A stretch of 64,000 nt of DNA from Puccinia triticina (Eukaryota; Basidiomycota; Pucciniomycetes; Pucciniales; Pucciniaceae), in NCBI RefSeq assembly GCF_026914185.1, contig NC_070571.1:4774001-4838000 (forward strand), in the 5' to 3' direction. Below the pieces are notes generated by a model. That model saw only the letters and a list, made by a program, of their open reading frames with translations, was not told where the DNA came from and did no database searches. Below, piece by piece: positions 1 through 13,314 of this stretch. The first letter of the stretch is position 1. Each line of letters opens with the position of its first letter. The position numbers were made by a program, and so were the translations under genes.

Positions 1-546
<546 letters not shown>

Positions 547-1305
547 GGTCGGGATGATGGATGTTCGGAGTGGGTTTGTGGTTGCGACTGGGGAGTGGTT
601 GGTCAAGGCTTTCGAGAGAGACAATCCACCACGGGTTCCGATTTTGTGCGCTGTGTATTTAAATACATAAGAACGGGCAAAAACACGGTAAAAACAGGTA
701 AAATCCCGACCCGGGCGCTGGACCCCCTGGTTGGGGCAAAAACTGATCTGGTATTACTTTGGGCTCATATGTAATTTCCATCCTGCAGGTTCATCAAACA
801 GCTGTAAAAGCATCGTACTCATCACACCCAAACCACCGCCCGTCTCACAGCCAAAGACACCATGATTTGATGAGCTGTAGTCATCAGCCTTGGGGATGGG
901 AACCAAATCCTGGTCGTCGCGGATGGAGAGGGGGTCTGATTTTCAATCCCAGATGGCAGAGTACACACATAATCTGATGTTCAGCAGGTTATCATTTAAA
1001 GGAACAGAAAGACAGATCCACAGTCTTGTAGACAGGAACATGATCTCTCACAACAAAAATGAAACATCTTGTATACTAAATCCAAGTTTATTAAAACTAC
1101 AGTTTCACAGAAACTGACTTCATGGGTTCATGCAGCTGCATTTCATTGAAACTGCAGGCAAAAAAAAATTAAAAGTTTGAAATTTGTGTTTTTTAAGCTT
1201 AAAAATTTCAAGTTTGTTTTGTTTGTTTGAGTAATTTAGAGTTTATGTTTTGTTTGAGTGTAATTTTTTGGTTTTGTTTGAGTTGATTTTATTTTTTGTA
1301 CATTA
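547..1305. other. 5' flank of lpd1 and unassigned sequence
   Basis: The first ~150 bases upstream of the lpd1 start should hold its promoter; no clear TATA box was recognised. The rest, becoming AT-rich after about 1140, has no convincing coding frame. Confidence 0.4.
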
Positions 1306-1510
1306 AGGGTGTTCAAAGTTGAAATCATAAAATTTTCAATGCATAAAATCATGAAATTATAAAACTTTCAAGTGATGATTTCATATGTACCATTCTAGAA
1401 ATGTTGCTCTAATTTGAGTGCTTGGGTGCAACATATTTTTTTCAGCTTCAAATTTTATGATTTTAATTTTTATGGTGTTATGATTTTATGCAAGTCAACT
1501 TTGAACACCC
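1306..1510. mobile_element. TA-flanked MITE, copy A
   Basis: AT-rich element with terminal inverted repeats AGGGTGTTCAAAGTTG (left) and its near-complement at 1496-1511. It is bounded by TA on both sides (1304-1305, 1511-1512), as expected of Tc1/mariner-type target duplication. There is no transposase frame. Related copies lie at 1523-1720 and 29797-29973. Confidence 0.75.
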
Positions 1511-1522
1511 TAATTTTGATTA

Positions 1523-1720
1523 GGGGTGTTCAAAGCTGACTGCATAAAATTATAACACCATAAATTCATAAAATTTTAATCTGAAAAAAATGTGTAACAC
1601 CCAATCACTCAAAAAAGAGCAACAATTCTAAAATGGTACATAAAAAATGATCACTCAAAAGTGTTATGATTTTATGATTTTATGATTTGAAAAAAATATG
1701 ATTTCAACTTTGAACACCCT
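1523..1720. mobile_element. TA-flanked MITE, copy B
   Basis: Second copy, 12 bases from copy A. Left end GGGGTGTTCAAAGCTG, right end CAACTTTGAACACCCT, flanked by TA (1521-1522 and 1721-1722). The interior is AT-rich and non-coding. The close spacing to copy A suggests either two insertions or a composite palindrome. Confidence 0.72.
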
Positions 1721-1722
1721 TA

Positions 1723-3145
1723 TTGTTGTCATATTTTTTGTTTTGAGTGAGTCTGATGTTTAAGTTTTAAATTCTTGTTCAAGATTAGAATTTTTGTTTT
1801 TTGAAATCAAGAAGGAGCCTACTCAAATGGGGCCTTCAGGGAGAGGGTGGGACAAAACCCAGATCCCCTCTAACTTATCAAAGTTCCTCCCTATGCAGGA
1901 GGTTGGAGTTCGGAGTTTGGGTGGTGGTTTGGGTGGTATCTCATTTGGGTGGAGCTTAATTTTGGCTGGTGGCAAAGCCACCCCTCCTGCAGGCAGGGAC
2001 TTGGACCTAATGTGGGGGTTGTGGTGTAAAAATGGTATGAGATTACTTTGTTGAAACAGTTAATCAACAAAAGAACTCAAGAAAAGTAAATACAATTTTT
2101 AGAATATAAAAGGAATAGTTAGATCTCTTTGACTACTAGCTATAATGATAACATGAAAATAAATACCTCAAAGAAAGAACCAGCACAAAAACAAATCTTG
2201 AACAAGGACAAAGGGCAACAACAAAAAACACACGGAATTATCACAACAAGCTAGCCTAAAGTGAAGACTAAGTTGATTGTTAACACACAATGTCTGTTGA
2301 TGAAGTCAACATAAACATGAAGCAACTACCTGCCCAGAGACTAGTTCTAGCTCCTCCTGAGTGTTTAAAGTCAACTAGAGGCCAAGGCGGCTTTGCCGAT
2401 GCAAATTTAGGGGTTCAGGGAAAATTTATGATCAGCCCCTTTCCCCATTCTTCTCCACAGGCCAGTAAATACCCTCTTGAAAGCAAATGTTAAATATGAA
2501 AGGCATTCATAAACTCCAGAATATGTAAAAGGATAGATACATAAATAAAACCCTGAGACCTGTATCAGCATATTATTAAATTTCCTTATCCTATTCCAGT
2601 ACTGATGGGTCTTTTCATTTCATTTTGAATGGACATCTGCATAGCCTGAGTAAGTTAGCCTTGTTGCCTGGAACTGGGAGTTGAATTTGGTGTTGAGGTT
2701 AAATGGGAATCCTAAAGTACACATGATAAGCTTGATGCCTTCCCATCATTGAGATCAAAATCATATCTGCTGAACAGGTTTGTCATTCCACCAGCTCAAA
2801 TTTTGACAGTCTCCACTGCTCCATTTGAAAAAGCTTTCAGTTTGCCTAAGTAGGTGGAGAGTTTGAAAGTCCAATATGGTTGTCACTGAGTCTTATTATA
2901 ATTTATTCCAACTTTAAAGTCAGATACAAGAAAAAATTTCAAAACAACAACCCTTGTTTCCTGAGGGAAAAACAAAATCAGATTGATCACTGGTATTCAA
3001 ACAGTGGCATCAAGAAGACCAGAAAACAAGAAAAAAATTCAGGCCAAAGACAGCCAGGCCAGCTTGATAATTGATTGCTACAATGTGGAGCTAGGAAAGA
3101 TTTTAACCAGTGAGCAAGGGAGAAGGAATTAAAGAGGTCAAGACA
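1723..3145. other. unassigned intergenic DNA
   Basis: No convincing gene. A short dyad around 1960-2010 (ggcaaagccacccctcctgc) has loose relatives elsewhere in the window (about 5445 and 52205), so repeat relics are likely. Confidence 0.35.
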
Positions 3146-4040
3146 GACCGGTCATCGAGGGTAATAACACCTCCTCTCGATGACCGGCCATCACCGGTCA
3201 TCGAGAGGAGTAGCACCTCCCCTCAATGACTGGTACACACCGGTCATTGAGGGGAATCACACCTCTCAATGACCGGTCTGTACCGGTCATCGAGGGGACT
3301 CACAGACCGGTCATCAATCACACCTCTCGATGACCGGCGCGGACCGGTCATCAGTCACACCTCCCGATGACCGGCACAGACCGGTCAGCGAGGGTAATAA
3401 GACCTCCTCTCAATGACCGGTCATCACCGGTCATCGAGGGGAGTAACATCTCCTCTCGATGACCGGTCTGTGCTGGTCACCAAGGGGAGTAGCACCTCCT
3501 CTCGATGACCGGCCAGACCGGTCATCAAGGGGAATAACAACTTCTCTGGATGACTGGTGTGTACCGGTCATTGAGGGGAGGTGCTACTCCTCTCGATGAC
3601 CTGTCTTTACCGGCCATCGAGGGGACTCACACCTCCTCGCGTTGACCGGTATACACCGGTCATCCAGAGGAGGTGTTATTCCCCTTGACGACCGGTGTGT
3701 ACCAGTCATCGAGGGGAGGTGCTACTCCTCTCGATGACCGGTGTGTCCCGGACATCGAGGGGAAGTGCTACTCCTCTCGATGACCGGTGTGTACCAGTCA
3801 TCGAGGGGAGGTGCGACTCCTCTCGATGACCTGTCTTTACCGGCCATCGAGGGGACTCATACCTCCTCGCGTTGACCGGTATACACCGGTCATCCAGAGG
3901 AGGTGTTATTCCCCTCAATGACCGGTGTGTACCAGTCATCGAGGGGAGGTGCTACTCCTCTCGATGACCGGTGTGTACCTGACATCGAGGGGAGGTGCTA
4001 CTCCCTCGATGACCGGCACAGACCGGTCATCAAGGGGAGA
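3146..4040. repeat. palindromic ACCGGT minisatellite array, main block
   Basis: About 900 bases of degenerate units alternating between ACCGGTCATCGAGGGGAG and its reverse complement, so each unit is close to a dyad centred on ACCGGT or on the CTCC/GGAG face. Copies differ by substitutions and by spacer words such as GTGCTACT or AACACCT. The same family recurs at 5816-6026, 7122-7400, about 54200-54955, 55330-55460 and 63897-64000. Open frames through it are by-products of the repeat. Confidence 0.9.
3551..4010. repeat. 230-bp tandem duplication inside the minisatellite
   Basis: Bases 3551-3780 recur at 3781-4010 with few differences. For example, ctgtctttaccggccatcga is at 3601 and again at 3831, an offset of 230. 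This higher-order duplication is younger than the basic units. Confidence 0.85.
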
Positions 4041-5815
4041 TGTTACTGGTCACCGATAGGTTTTGGCTTCGGCCGGCGCGTTTCCTGCGTTTTCTGTACA
4101 TATCGGTGGTGGCGTTTGTTCCATGGCGGTGGCGTTTTTGTCATGGTAGTGTTGGTCTGCGTTTGCTGTACATATGGGTGGTGGTGTTGGTTCCATGGCG
4201 GTGGCTTTTTTGCCATGGCAGTGTTGTTGTGGACGCGGCGGCAAGTCCAACTCTAAGCCAGAGGCCCGCGGGGGCTCGGATATATAAGACCGCGAGCTGG
4301 CTAGTCAGATTCTCCCCTCAGCCGCATCCGTTTTGTCTGTAATTCCAGCTGGCGGTGCGTCTCACGCTCTCCCGCTGCTGCATCTGCATTTGCACAGCCT
4401 GGGGGGTTAAAGAGCTGGCCCCCACTTAGCAGATTGCCACCGCGCTGCTGGGGGCCTTCCTTACATACTGTTTGACCCATCCGGTGAGTTGGGCGGCAGT
4501 ATGGGCCTGGGTGCAGCAGCTTCGGCTGGTGTTGGGCTAGGTTGTGTTTTTTGCAGAGGCTTTCCTCAGATAGGGGAAGCCTTTTTTGCTTTTGTGTGAT
4601 TAAAAGATAGGGAAAACCCTTTCTTTGTTGTTTTGTGGATAAAAAATAGGGGAAACCCTTGAATTTTTTTCCCACAAAACTCTGGTTTTAATAGACTTGG
4701 ATGATGAATTGAAATTGATCTTCAATTTGATTGATTGGTTACAAAGAAGATTGTCTTTGAGCAAATTTTTAGTAATTGATGATTTTGAGTCAAGTGATTG
4801 AAAGAAGCAAAGGATTGAATAATGGAAAGGGAAGAATAGAGTTTGTTGGCAAGTCAAAGTGTTGCTGATCAGAGAATCTTGGGATCGGAGTTGGTTGATT
4901 GTCATAACACATATTGATATGCATGACCACATGCATAAACCAAATCACATACTCAATAGGCGAGTTTTAAACTCAACATGTGGCGCATAGACCACCCACC
5001 AAAAAGTGATGGAAATGTAGTCTTCAATTTTTCCAGCCCACAGTTTTGGTGCTGGCCATTCCAGCTACCAAAACTTAGAAGATCATTGATGGAACCAATT
5101 TTTAAAAGCTGACAACCCCATTGATCAACCAACCAGACTATTCTTGGTGGATTTTTGAAATGATTCAAGGCAAGCCAGAACCACCCTCATCTGGTGTGGT
5201 GCTTGAGTCCGGTCCAAGCACAGCTGGTTTTTGTAATTTGCCTTCTTAATCCTTTCTTTTTTGTTTGACAAGATGTATCAAAATTCTGAGCAGACAGAAC
5301 AATAGCCAAGATGCCAGAGCATCTATCAATGCTTGGTTGGGACCTTATGCTTGCAAACCAAGTGAGCTACGGCCTGCGTAATTTGAACCACCCATTCCTG
5401 CAATGGTCTACACACCATGGCCCCCACATTAGTCCTAAGTCCCTCCCTGCAGTCGGCGGCACTTTGCTAAGTTAGAAATCCCCTGGGGGGACAAAAAGCT
5501 TCCCCCCAGCCCTTTAAGTATTGGTCCCAGCTTGCATGTGACACAAGGTGACGCCCAGATGGGCCCTGACATCCTTTGCACCCACCTGAACACCACAACT
5601 CTGCCCTGCACCTGGGCAGACAAAATGCCCGCCTGTACACACTTTTCCAAGCCTGTACACACTTGTACAAGTGTTTACAGGTCATATTTAGACTCTGGCG
5701 GTTTGTTTCTCAGGATGACCGGTCAGGATCATCCAGGGGTGTTCCAAATCCCAGGAAGTTGGCTTTGAGCGGTGAGAATGTGTCCACGCATTCTGGGGAG
5801 GCTTTGAACTCCTTG
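4041..5815. other. unassigned DNA with a 72-bp duplication
   Basis: A GT-rich segment is duplicated with a 72-base offset (from about 4087 and about 4159; both copies share ctgtacatat and ggttccatggcggtggc-like words). No gene is supported in the remainder. Confidence 0.45.
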
Positions 5816-6026
5816 GCACTCTGCACATCTCTAAATGACTGGAAAGACCAGTCATTGAGGGGAATCATACCGCTTGATTACAGGTCTGTGCTGGCCATCA
5901 AGTGGACTCACATGTCTTGATGACCAGTCTGTGCCAGCCATTGAGTGGACTCACACTTATTGATGACCGGTCTGTACCGGTCATTGAGGGGACTCAGATC
6001 TCCTCCCAATGACCAGTCTATGCCGG
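5816..6026. repeat. ACCGGT minisatellite, left remnant
   Basis: Degenerate satellite units (for example gaccggtctgtaccggtcat near 5965) that stop abruptly at the left end of the element at 6027-7121 and resume after it. Confidence 0.75.
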
Positions 6027-7121
6027 CAAGACCGCACATATTTTGCTACATGTAGCTTTGTAGCTTTGCAATTTAGCAAAATTGAGTGCCGCTAAACTAA
6101 AGCTAAATTGTAGCTACCCTTGCGCTGCAATTACAGCTATGTGGAGGCCACTCTATTTTTTTTTTTATAATCGCTAGATGGTAGCGCCCAAACAGCTACG
6201 CTTCAGCTGTTCTTAGCGCGCTAAGCGCTAACGTAATGTGTAATTTATAAGCATGATCCGCTAACTTAGCGGCTACGTTAGCGGGGAGGCAGCGGACAAG
6301 ATAAAAAAAAAGGCAAGACAGCCTGGAAATTTTGTATTCTAATATTGAGTGAGTGAGATTGGATTGAACAAGTGACATGAGGTGAGATCAAGAGAGAAGA
6401 AAATTTGGTACTTGTAAATTGGGAAGAGACACTATTTCTCTGGATCTCCAACATGTTTAATTTTATTGGCTTTTTTTTGTTGATAAGGTTGCCAACATGC
6501 GTAGCAAATTTTGCATTAGCTTCAGCTGCATCAAGAACAATCTGGCAATTGGTGAAATCGCCCCCAGCCTTCACCCCTTGTTGCAACCAGATGTGGCTGC
6601 TGACGCATTGCTCAATGGTCGCTGCACATAGGGCACTCCTACCGGTTCCACACACATCAGCCGCTGCTGAGAACAATAAAAAAAACAAGCGGAGACCGTA
6701 AGAGTTCTGCCAGCAATTAGCAAGCGGTTGATTTGGTGCTGGCAAAGCTGGCCAGAAATGTGCAAGAGTGGTTGTGGTATCATTATTTTAACTGCACATT
6801 TGAAATGGTAGCGTGCTGCGCTAGGTTTAAACTGCAGTGAATCAACCGCTACTGCAAATGCGTAATAGATTGCCCGCTAATTGGAATGCAGTAGAATTTT
6901 TGGCGCCTTGAAATGCTACAACGCTAAGTTACAATTTTTTTTAGCGTTAGCGAGGGCCAATCCTCTAAGCTACAAAGGGGGACTGGGAGGTGTAGCGGGA
7001 AGTGCGCTACGTTAGCGCTAGAATTAGCGTTTTTCAGCTACAGCAAAAACTGTGAGCGGGAAACCGCTAAGCTACACTTGTAGCGGCGCTAATGTAATTT
7101 AGCGTAATATGTGCGGTCTTG
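6027..7121. mobile_element. non-autonomous DNA element with 7-bp target duplication
   Basis: The ends are CAAGACCGCACATATT (6027-6042) and its exact reverse complement (7106-7121). ATGCCGG flanks both sides (6020-6026 and 7122-7128), giving a 7-bp target duplication in the ACCGGT satellite. Both subterminal regions are rich in GCTA/TAGCG words. The middle (about 6280-6780) has overlapping open frames on both strands but no transposase motif, so it is filler or captured DNA. It resembles hAT elements, but those normally duplicate 8 bases. Confidence 0.75.
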
Positions 7122-7400
7122 ATGCCGGTAATCAAGAGGGACTTGGATCTCCTCCCCAATCCCATGACCGGTCTGTGTTGGACATCAATGGGACTCACAC
7201 CTCTCAATGACAGGTCTGACCGGCCATTGAGGGGACTTACACCTCTCAATGAAAGTTCTGTACTGGTCATTGAGGGGACTCCACCTCTCAATGAAAGTTC
7301 TGTGCTTTCATTGAGGGGACTCAGATCTCCTCCCAATGACAGGTCTGCGCCGGTCATCAAGTGGACTCACACCCCTCAATGAGTGGTCTGAGACTATACA
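7122..7400. repeat. ACCGGT minisatellite, right remnant
   Basis: Continuation of the satellite interrupted by the element at 6027-7121, with units such as tcattgaggggactcacacc. Confidence 0.75.
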
Positions 7401-7496
7401 CTACCAGTCATAGCCAATGGAGTTATTGGTCTTGGTATTTCTGATTGGTGTGATTTGTCCCACAATAACCAAGACAATGTACAGCAAGCCCACCAG

Positions 7497-7806
7497 CAAC
7501 GGTGCAACAAATTCAATACATGTGTTGTATATGCATATACGTTGTATTGGATTTCTATGCAAATACAAAATGAATTAGTGTATTTTTATTGTATTGCCCC
7601 CCAAATACAATACAACACGGTCTAAATAAAATGTATTGACCAAGCCAATCCAAAAGATATTACATATGAGGGGAGCTATACAAAATTCAAAAAATACAGC
7701 CTATTGTATTGGATGAGCAATACAATACAAATACAATGTATATGCAATACAATATGATGGAATACAAGGGAATAAGAATACATGTATTGGATTTGTTGCA
7801 CTGTTG
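7497..7806. mobile_element. MITE of CAACRGTGCAAC type with 7-bp duplication
   Basis: Terminal inverted repeats of about 27 bases (left starts CAACGGTGCAACAAAT, right ends ATTTGTTGCACTGTTG; about 25 of 27 match). CCACCAG flanks both ends (7490-7496 and 7807-7813). The interior is built from AATACAA/TTGTATT words. No coding potential. Confidence 0.75.
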
Positions 7807-7813
7807 CCACCAG

Positions 7814-10029
7814 CAGCTTTGACACCACCATTCCAGGAAACTTGAGGAAGCAATGCTCACTCCCACTTACCTTCCTCTTTCTCTGATGATTTAATTAAAA
7901 TTTGCTTGTATCTCTATTTGGCTGTGAGCCTGAGTCTCTATAGTGACAGCAGGACACAAGAAAATGGGTGGGCACTATTTGGATTTCTTGGGATAAAGAA
8001 ATTACAAATAGTAAAGAGAAAGAGAAAGAGAGAGAGAAACTGAGCAGATTCAAGATGAGCAGATATTCAACATTATTCTGGTGGGTACTAACTTCCACTG
8101 GCAATGCTTCCTCCTTAAGGGAGTGCTGCCAAGTGTTGCCTCCTCTCACCAAAGACACGTGGAGGGTTCCTGGATTAGACAAGTTTAATCCAGCCACAAT
8201 TTTTTAGACTTCTCTATGGATAGCCAAGGTTCTTTAAAGGGAAACCTGTGTGGTTTTTTTCTTACAAAAACCACAGAAAAAGAAGGATGTGAAGCAGCAG
8301 AATCCTTTGGTTATGAGGTCTAGACTTAAGCAGACCTGTGATCAAAGATTGGGCAGAAGCAAGCAAAAGAGAGAGCAATCAAGGAGACACAGAGTGGTAC
8401 CTATGAGATAAACAAGGTTCAGTGAAAGAGTTTACTTGCTGTCAATATCCTAGGCACCTGTGACGGTAGGTATACTGGGAGTGTTGTAAACTCTTTGGTG
8501 GTGATCCTGGGGTTATCTGGGGTGTGGTTCTGGTGTGCTGAAGTATGTAAATCCTCCTCAGGCAAGGGGGATCCTGAATTCGAAAATTTTCACCGTTTGC
8601 TTATGTAATTACATATGTACATGTGGTTTGGCGCCCCTGGTAGCGCTTACACGTCACAACTGCGCATGCGCGCCACAACTCAAGAACTCAGGGAAGGAGT
8701 AGAGTTACAAAGAGATGGTAAGTTGTAACTAAGGTCAAAATTGCATGGGGAAACAGAATACAAAGTTAAAACAAGGATATCTCTTAAGATGAAAAAGATA
8801 TGAAGTAATTAATATGTAAAAAGGTAGAAAAGGCAGACTTTAGGTCAGCTGTGTTGACTCTAAGGCTGACATTGGCTTTTGGCCATCTTGTTTATATTCA
8901 TACTGCAGATTTAAATTTTCAATTTATATTTTACTTAAGATGGTAATGATTTAGTAGAATTACTAATTTTTATTTAGTTCTTTCTCTTGTGCATGCCTAC
9001 TGAGTTATAATAAAAACAGCAAAATGGGCAATTATGGGAAACATGCTTTATTAAATCAGGGGTGATAAACTGGACCAAATAGGATACATATGTACCACTG
9101 TAATTGAGATTTGTCTCTGAGAACAAATACAATCTGGTTTAAAAGATGCACTGAAATTATGTGCAGTGTGGTTGATTTCACAAAACTTCTTTTGTTCAAT
9201 GGTCTCAAATTGGGCCATACACTGGCACAAATGTCCCCTGTGATTCAGGCTTGTTTCACAAGAAACTCTGACAGTCCTCAGCCAAGGGAAATTGTTCAAG
9301 TTTTATTTTTTTTTATCAAAAAAAATGAATCATGATGTGGTCTTCTGCTGGACTGCGTCCCTATGAGTACAGCGGCGAAGCTGCCTTGGCCTCTAGTACT
9401 TTTTATTTTGTGATATTCAATATTCTACAGTCATTTTACACACTCATTTTGACCAATGCTCATGACTTCAAGTCTGTTGGTTGGGCTTCTGGAATGAGCT
9501 TTTGGGGGTTTGGAACTTTGGATATATCTTTTAAGGGTATTTACATGTGGTATCATGTCAATTAATGTTTGAATCCGGACCCCGCAGATCTGGAGGAATC
9601 CAAGGGTTTCACAGACTGGATCAGGGTTTGGGATTGGCCTGTTGAAATCCGGTATCCGGCCAGATTCCTCAGTTTGCCCCATTTCAGATGGGGTGGCTGT
9701 GATAGGCTTCCAAAAGGCTTTATTTTGAACTATTATGACCTCTTTCTCAATTTGGTGCATACTCAAGTGGAACACAGGTGGTAGTGTCACATTGCATTAT
9801 GATGATGACTCAATGAGACCAGAAACCACCTTGGAAGCAGGGAAACAATAAGAATCCTACATGGAAGTATGAAAACAATGAGAATCAAGTAAGATGAAGA
9901 GCCAGTACTACTTGATATTTTCAGTATTACAAATGCTGATCACGCTGTTGTCAATCTATTTCTGTAAACAGATGATTGACTCAAGTGTCATTGCTTTCAT
10001 TCTGTTTTGGCTGTAATCTTGAATATGTT
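7814..10029. other. unassigned DNA with a Tc1-type MITE relic
   Basis: No gene recognised. Bases about 9397-9520 (tactttttattttgt onwards, then attttacacactcatt) match the right part of the MITE at 50033-50459 and are a truncated copy. AATCCGG-rich words at 9570-9670 recur near 12520-12600, flanking the hAT relic, and may be its degenerate ends. Confidence 0.45.
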
Positions 10030-12484
10030 GACCAACCAAGAATGCTCATTTGCAGGGACTCGGGAGTACTCAAAGCTGAGGCAGCCAGATATGTTTGAGC
10101 CATTGTGGCAAGGTTTGGAAACTTCTTTGAGTTGCATTTTCAATAAGTTAGTGGCTCACAAGCCTCTTCATTGCATTCAGAGTCCAAGTATACCGTGATT
10201 TCCTCATTGAGAGAGGAAATCTTGATTTTATTCTTGAACAATGCTGAACTGATTGATGAGCAACCGTTGTTGTTTGAGCTCCATCTTTCTTTTTTGTTGA
10301 ATCTTTTTCTGTGTATTTTGAATCACTGCTGAGATGCTCCGCAGTCTCATTGAACATTTGGATAACTTCATCCTTGCTCATATCAATGTAAATGAGGAGT
10401 GGATTGTTCAAGATACTGGTTTTGATTCAAGGATTGAGCAAAGTTGAGCAAATATAAACAGGTTTTGTAGCCACAATATCAGAGTATTGTTTGATTTTGG
10501 CAATCATAAGTTCTGATGCTGGAATCAATCCCTCATCCTCATGAAAAATACAGGCTTGTTTGCAGTAAGTTGGATGGGTTGAGGAATGAAAATGAAAGAT
10601 ATGATTCACCTCATTCAACTTTTCCATGATCCATGTGTAGACCGGGGCCGCTAGCATAATCAACAGAAATTTACTTGTGGGCATCATTTGGCTTTCTTGG
10701 GAGAGGGGCTCCAGAAAGCTGAAGAGTTGTTGGACACCTTCCAATTTGGATTCTGAAAGATTGTACTTCTGAGATGATTTGTTTCTCTCACAGAATAGTT
10801 GAATGGTTGTTTGAATGTTATATGCGCATTCAAGAATGTCATATTTTGAATTCCACCAAGTTGAAACATTTGCTATTATAACTAGAGCTTTGTTATTCAA
10901 AGCTTTGTGATGCTTGCAGGTTTCAAGAGCGGTAAAAGTACAAGAAAACTTAGTTGCTGATCCATTGCAGGGAGAAGGTGGCCTATTTATAGACCAAGAG
11001 ATGAGATAGCTCAACAATAGAAAGAGAGAGAAGCAAGATGAGAATAGAGGAGAATCATTGGATGAGCTCGTGGGGGATCTGAAAGGATACAAAGGAAGGC
11101 CGGACTTGGAGAATCTCAGGCTGGATTTAGTAAGCTAATGTACATGCCTTAAGATAACATGAGAGAAAGAGATAATACATGAGAGCTGTGAAAGGCTCAT
11201 CTATAAGATAGCAAGCTGAGAGCGGCAAACAAGCAAACTAAGGATTTTGGCCAGGAGCGTCAAAGAATGAGGCCAAGAGCAACATATGTATAGAGAGGAG
11301 AAATATTGGTAACCAAAGCTATTACTTTAATTGGACGACCAGTGGTTGTTTTACTAGAAGCGGAAGTGAGTGACTTCACAGCTTTGTTGATGTCTTTGAA
11401 TGCAGAAGCTTTTTGTGATGATTTTATCAAGAATGCTATCAGCTTACTTATTTGAGAGATAAAACTAGCATAATCTACTTGGGGAGGTGGATTGCTAAGA
11501 ATGCTTGCAAGCATGTGAGGAGGACTGGATCTGCATACTGGTTTGGAGAAGGACTTAATGCCAAATTTTGCTGCAAAGTTTATTGCATGTGGCATACATC
11601 CAAGCAAGCAATTTTCTTCATCAAAAACCAAACTGGTCATGGATTTCTTGACCCATTGTTCCATTGTTTGATGCTTTATCTGCTGTGACACAGATTTTTT
11701 TTGCTTTATTCCAAAGGACTTTGGCGAGATGAGATGCTAGATTTTTTCCAGAGTGGGGGCCATCAATCAGCTTGGTTGACAATATCATTGATTTGAGCTT
11801 GTAGTTTTCAATCCAGTGTGCCGTCATTCCAAGGAGTGAGTTGGTGCTAGGTGCGGTCCAACCATTGCAAGTCAAGCTGATTTTGGAGGGGACTTTTCAG
11901 AGCAAATACTTCAGAGCTTTCTGGCCGTTCATAAAGGTGGTGAGAATGAAGTTGCTCAAGGTATTGGCTGAGGGGAAAGGCTTTTTGTCTCAGGGTTACA
12001 CAACTCAAGCATTCTCCAAAATTCTGGATGCTCAACAGTTTGGTAAGAGATATGGCATCGGACAACATATTGACCAACAGCACACAGCAAGCTTTTCCAT
12101 CAAGACCTCTTTAATCTTATCAAGGAACCAACCTAGAGATCCTACCTCATGTGTGTCGTCCTTCTTTATCCTGTGTTTATTGAGCAAGTGGCTGCTCATA
12201 CATTTTGTGATTCCTTGTTTTTTGGGGGCAATTTTTGCATGGCAGATTACAGTACCCTGATCAGGAACAAGAGATGCCTGGCAGACATGCCATTGTTTTC
12301 CTTCAATGGTCTTATGCTTAAAATAATGCCACACCCACAAGGTAGTTTGCTTTTCTCCGGCTGGCTGGTCCGTCTTTGAAACATTAGTCAAAGGGCTTTT
12401 TTCAACCACGCAAATATCGTCGGACTCGGAAGAACCATCAGAAGTCGTCGAGGGGGAATGTTTCCGTCGTGGCAAGTGTCCCAC
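10030..12484 (-). pseudogene. hAT-superfamily transposase, BED-finger type, decayed
   Basis: Cut-and-paste DNA transposase relic. Reading leftwards from 12484, successive frames carry an acidic Ser-rich N-terminus and a BED-type zinc finger (Cys and His residues around HVCQA, VICHAKIAP and HLLNKH, about 12190-12310). Next comes a core motif equivalent to TCDGWTAPN...GVTAHWI (about 11790-11875), a CMPHAINFAAKFG motif (about 11580), STWWNSKYDIL (about 10850), and a degenerate C-terminal dimerisation motif (NLATMAQTYLAASALSTPE, about 10060-10120). The motifs fall in shifting frames with internal stops, so the protein cannot be made. No clean inverted termini were found. Confidence 0.85.
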
Positions 12485-13314
12485 TCGAGCTTGGATCGTT
12501 CATTTCCTAAAAAATCTGGTAGAATCCGGACGGATACCAGATTCTACCAGGATCAGGGTGCGGGATAGGTCTAATCCGGCTCCGGAGCACCGGATCAGAA
12601 GCTTAATGTCGATCAATCGAACCCCGCTCGCTGAACTCCGATCTGCAACCCTCATCTCATCGCCAACAACTATATTCTTCCCGGTTCTCTTTTTATCAGT
12701 CATCATCCCTCATCGATCTCATCACCTCTATCTACCACTTTTTACACGCGCTGGTCCCGGTTGGATCACATCAATTGAATGTAGCTCGGTTGGGTGTTAG
12801 GATTATCGCTGGGGCTTTCAGGCCGCTAGAGTAGACCTTTCTGGCAGCAAAGAGGAAGGAGATAAGCCGACTCATCGCATCCGGCATGTCCTCGGGCGAC
12901 CGTCCCCGCACTCAATCATCGCTTCTTCTCGGGAAGCTCGGGAAAGCGTGTAGGCTTTTGGCTTTCATCCAGAGCTTTAGTCCCGCGATAAACTAATTTG
13001 CATTTGCTCAGCCATCGGAGCCTAGTTTCGCAGATGGCGGCATCGTATCTCCTAGATGAGCTCAGCCGAGGACAACCAAAACAGCAAAGATCAGAGAACG
13101 AATGGGCTTGCATCTCATGTCAGTCTTGATACTTAAATGAGGTCGATTGGTGTGATCTGAGCTATTTCCCCATTCCACCTTCACCTTTCGGCACCTCCTA
13201 CACACATCACTATCATTTCCAGACCTTTCAATCTTTCGGAGTCGAATCGTATCACGTCAAGCACTCTTTCAAGCCCTTAATTTATCTTTTACTTAAATTT
13301 AAATCACGTCGAAG
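12485..13314. other. intergenic; promoter side of the 13315 gene
   Basis: AATCCGG-rich dyads at 12520-12600 may be the transposon end. The last ~150 bases before 13315 are pyrimidine-rich, consistent with a core promoter and 5' UTR. No gene recognised. Confidence 0.4.

Noticed and set aside
3903..4256. Open frames through the ACCGGT satellite (both strands)
   Set aside because: They encode only translated repeat units and appear in several frames; no start context, splice structure or domain.
9560..12600. AATCCGG-rich words at both ends of the hAT relic as terminal inverted repeats
   Set aside because: Similarity is partly direct, partly inverted, and no target duplication could be fixed; left as a possibility only.
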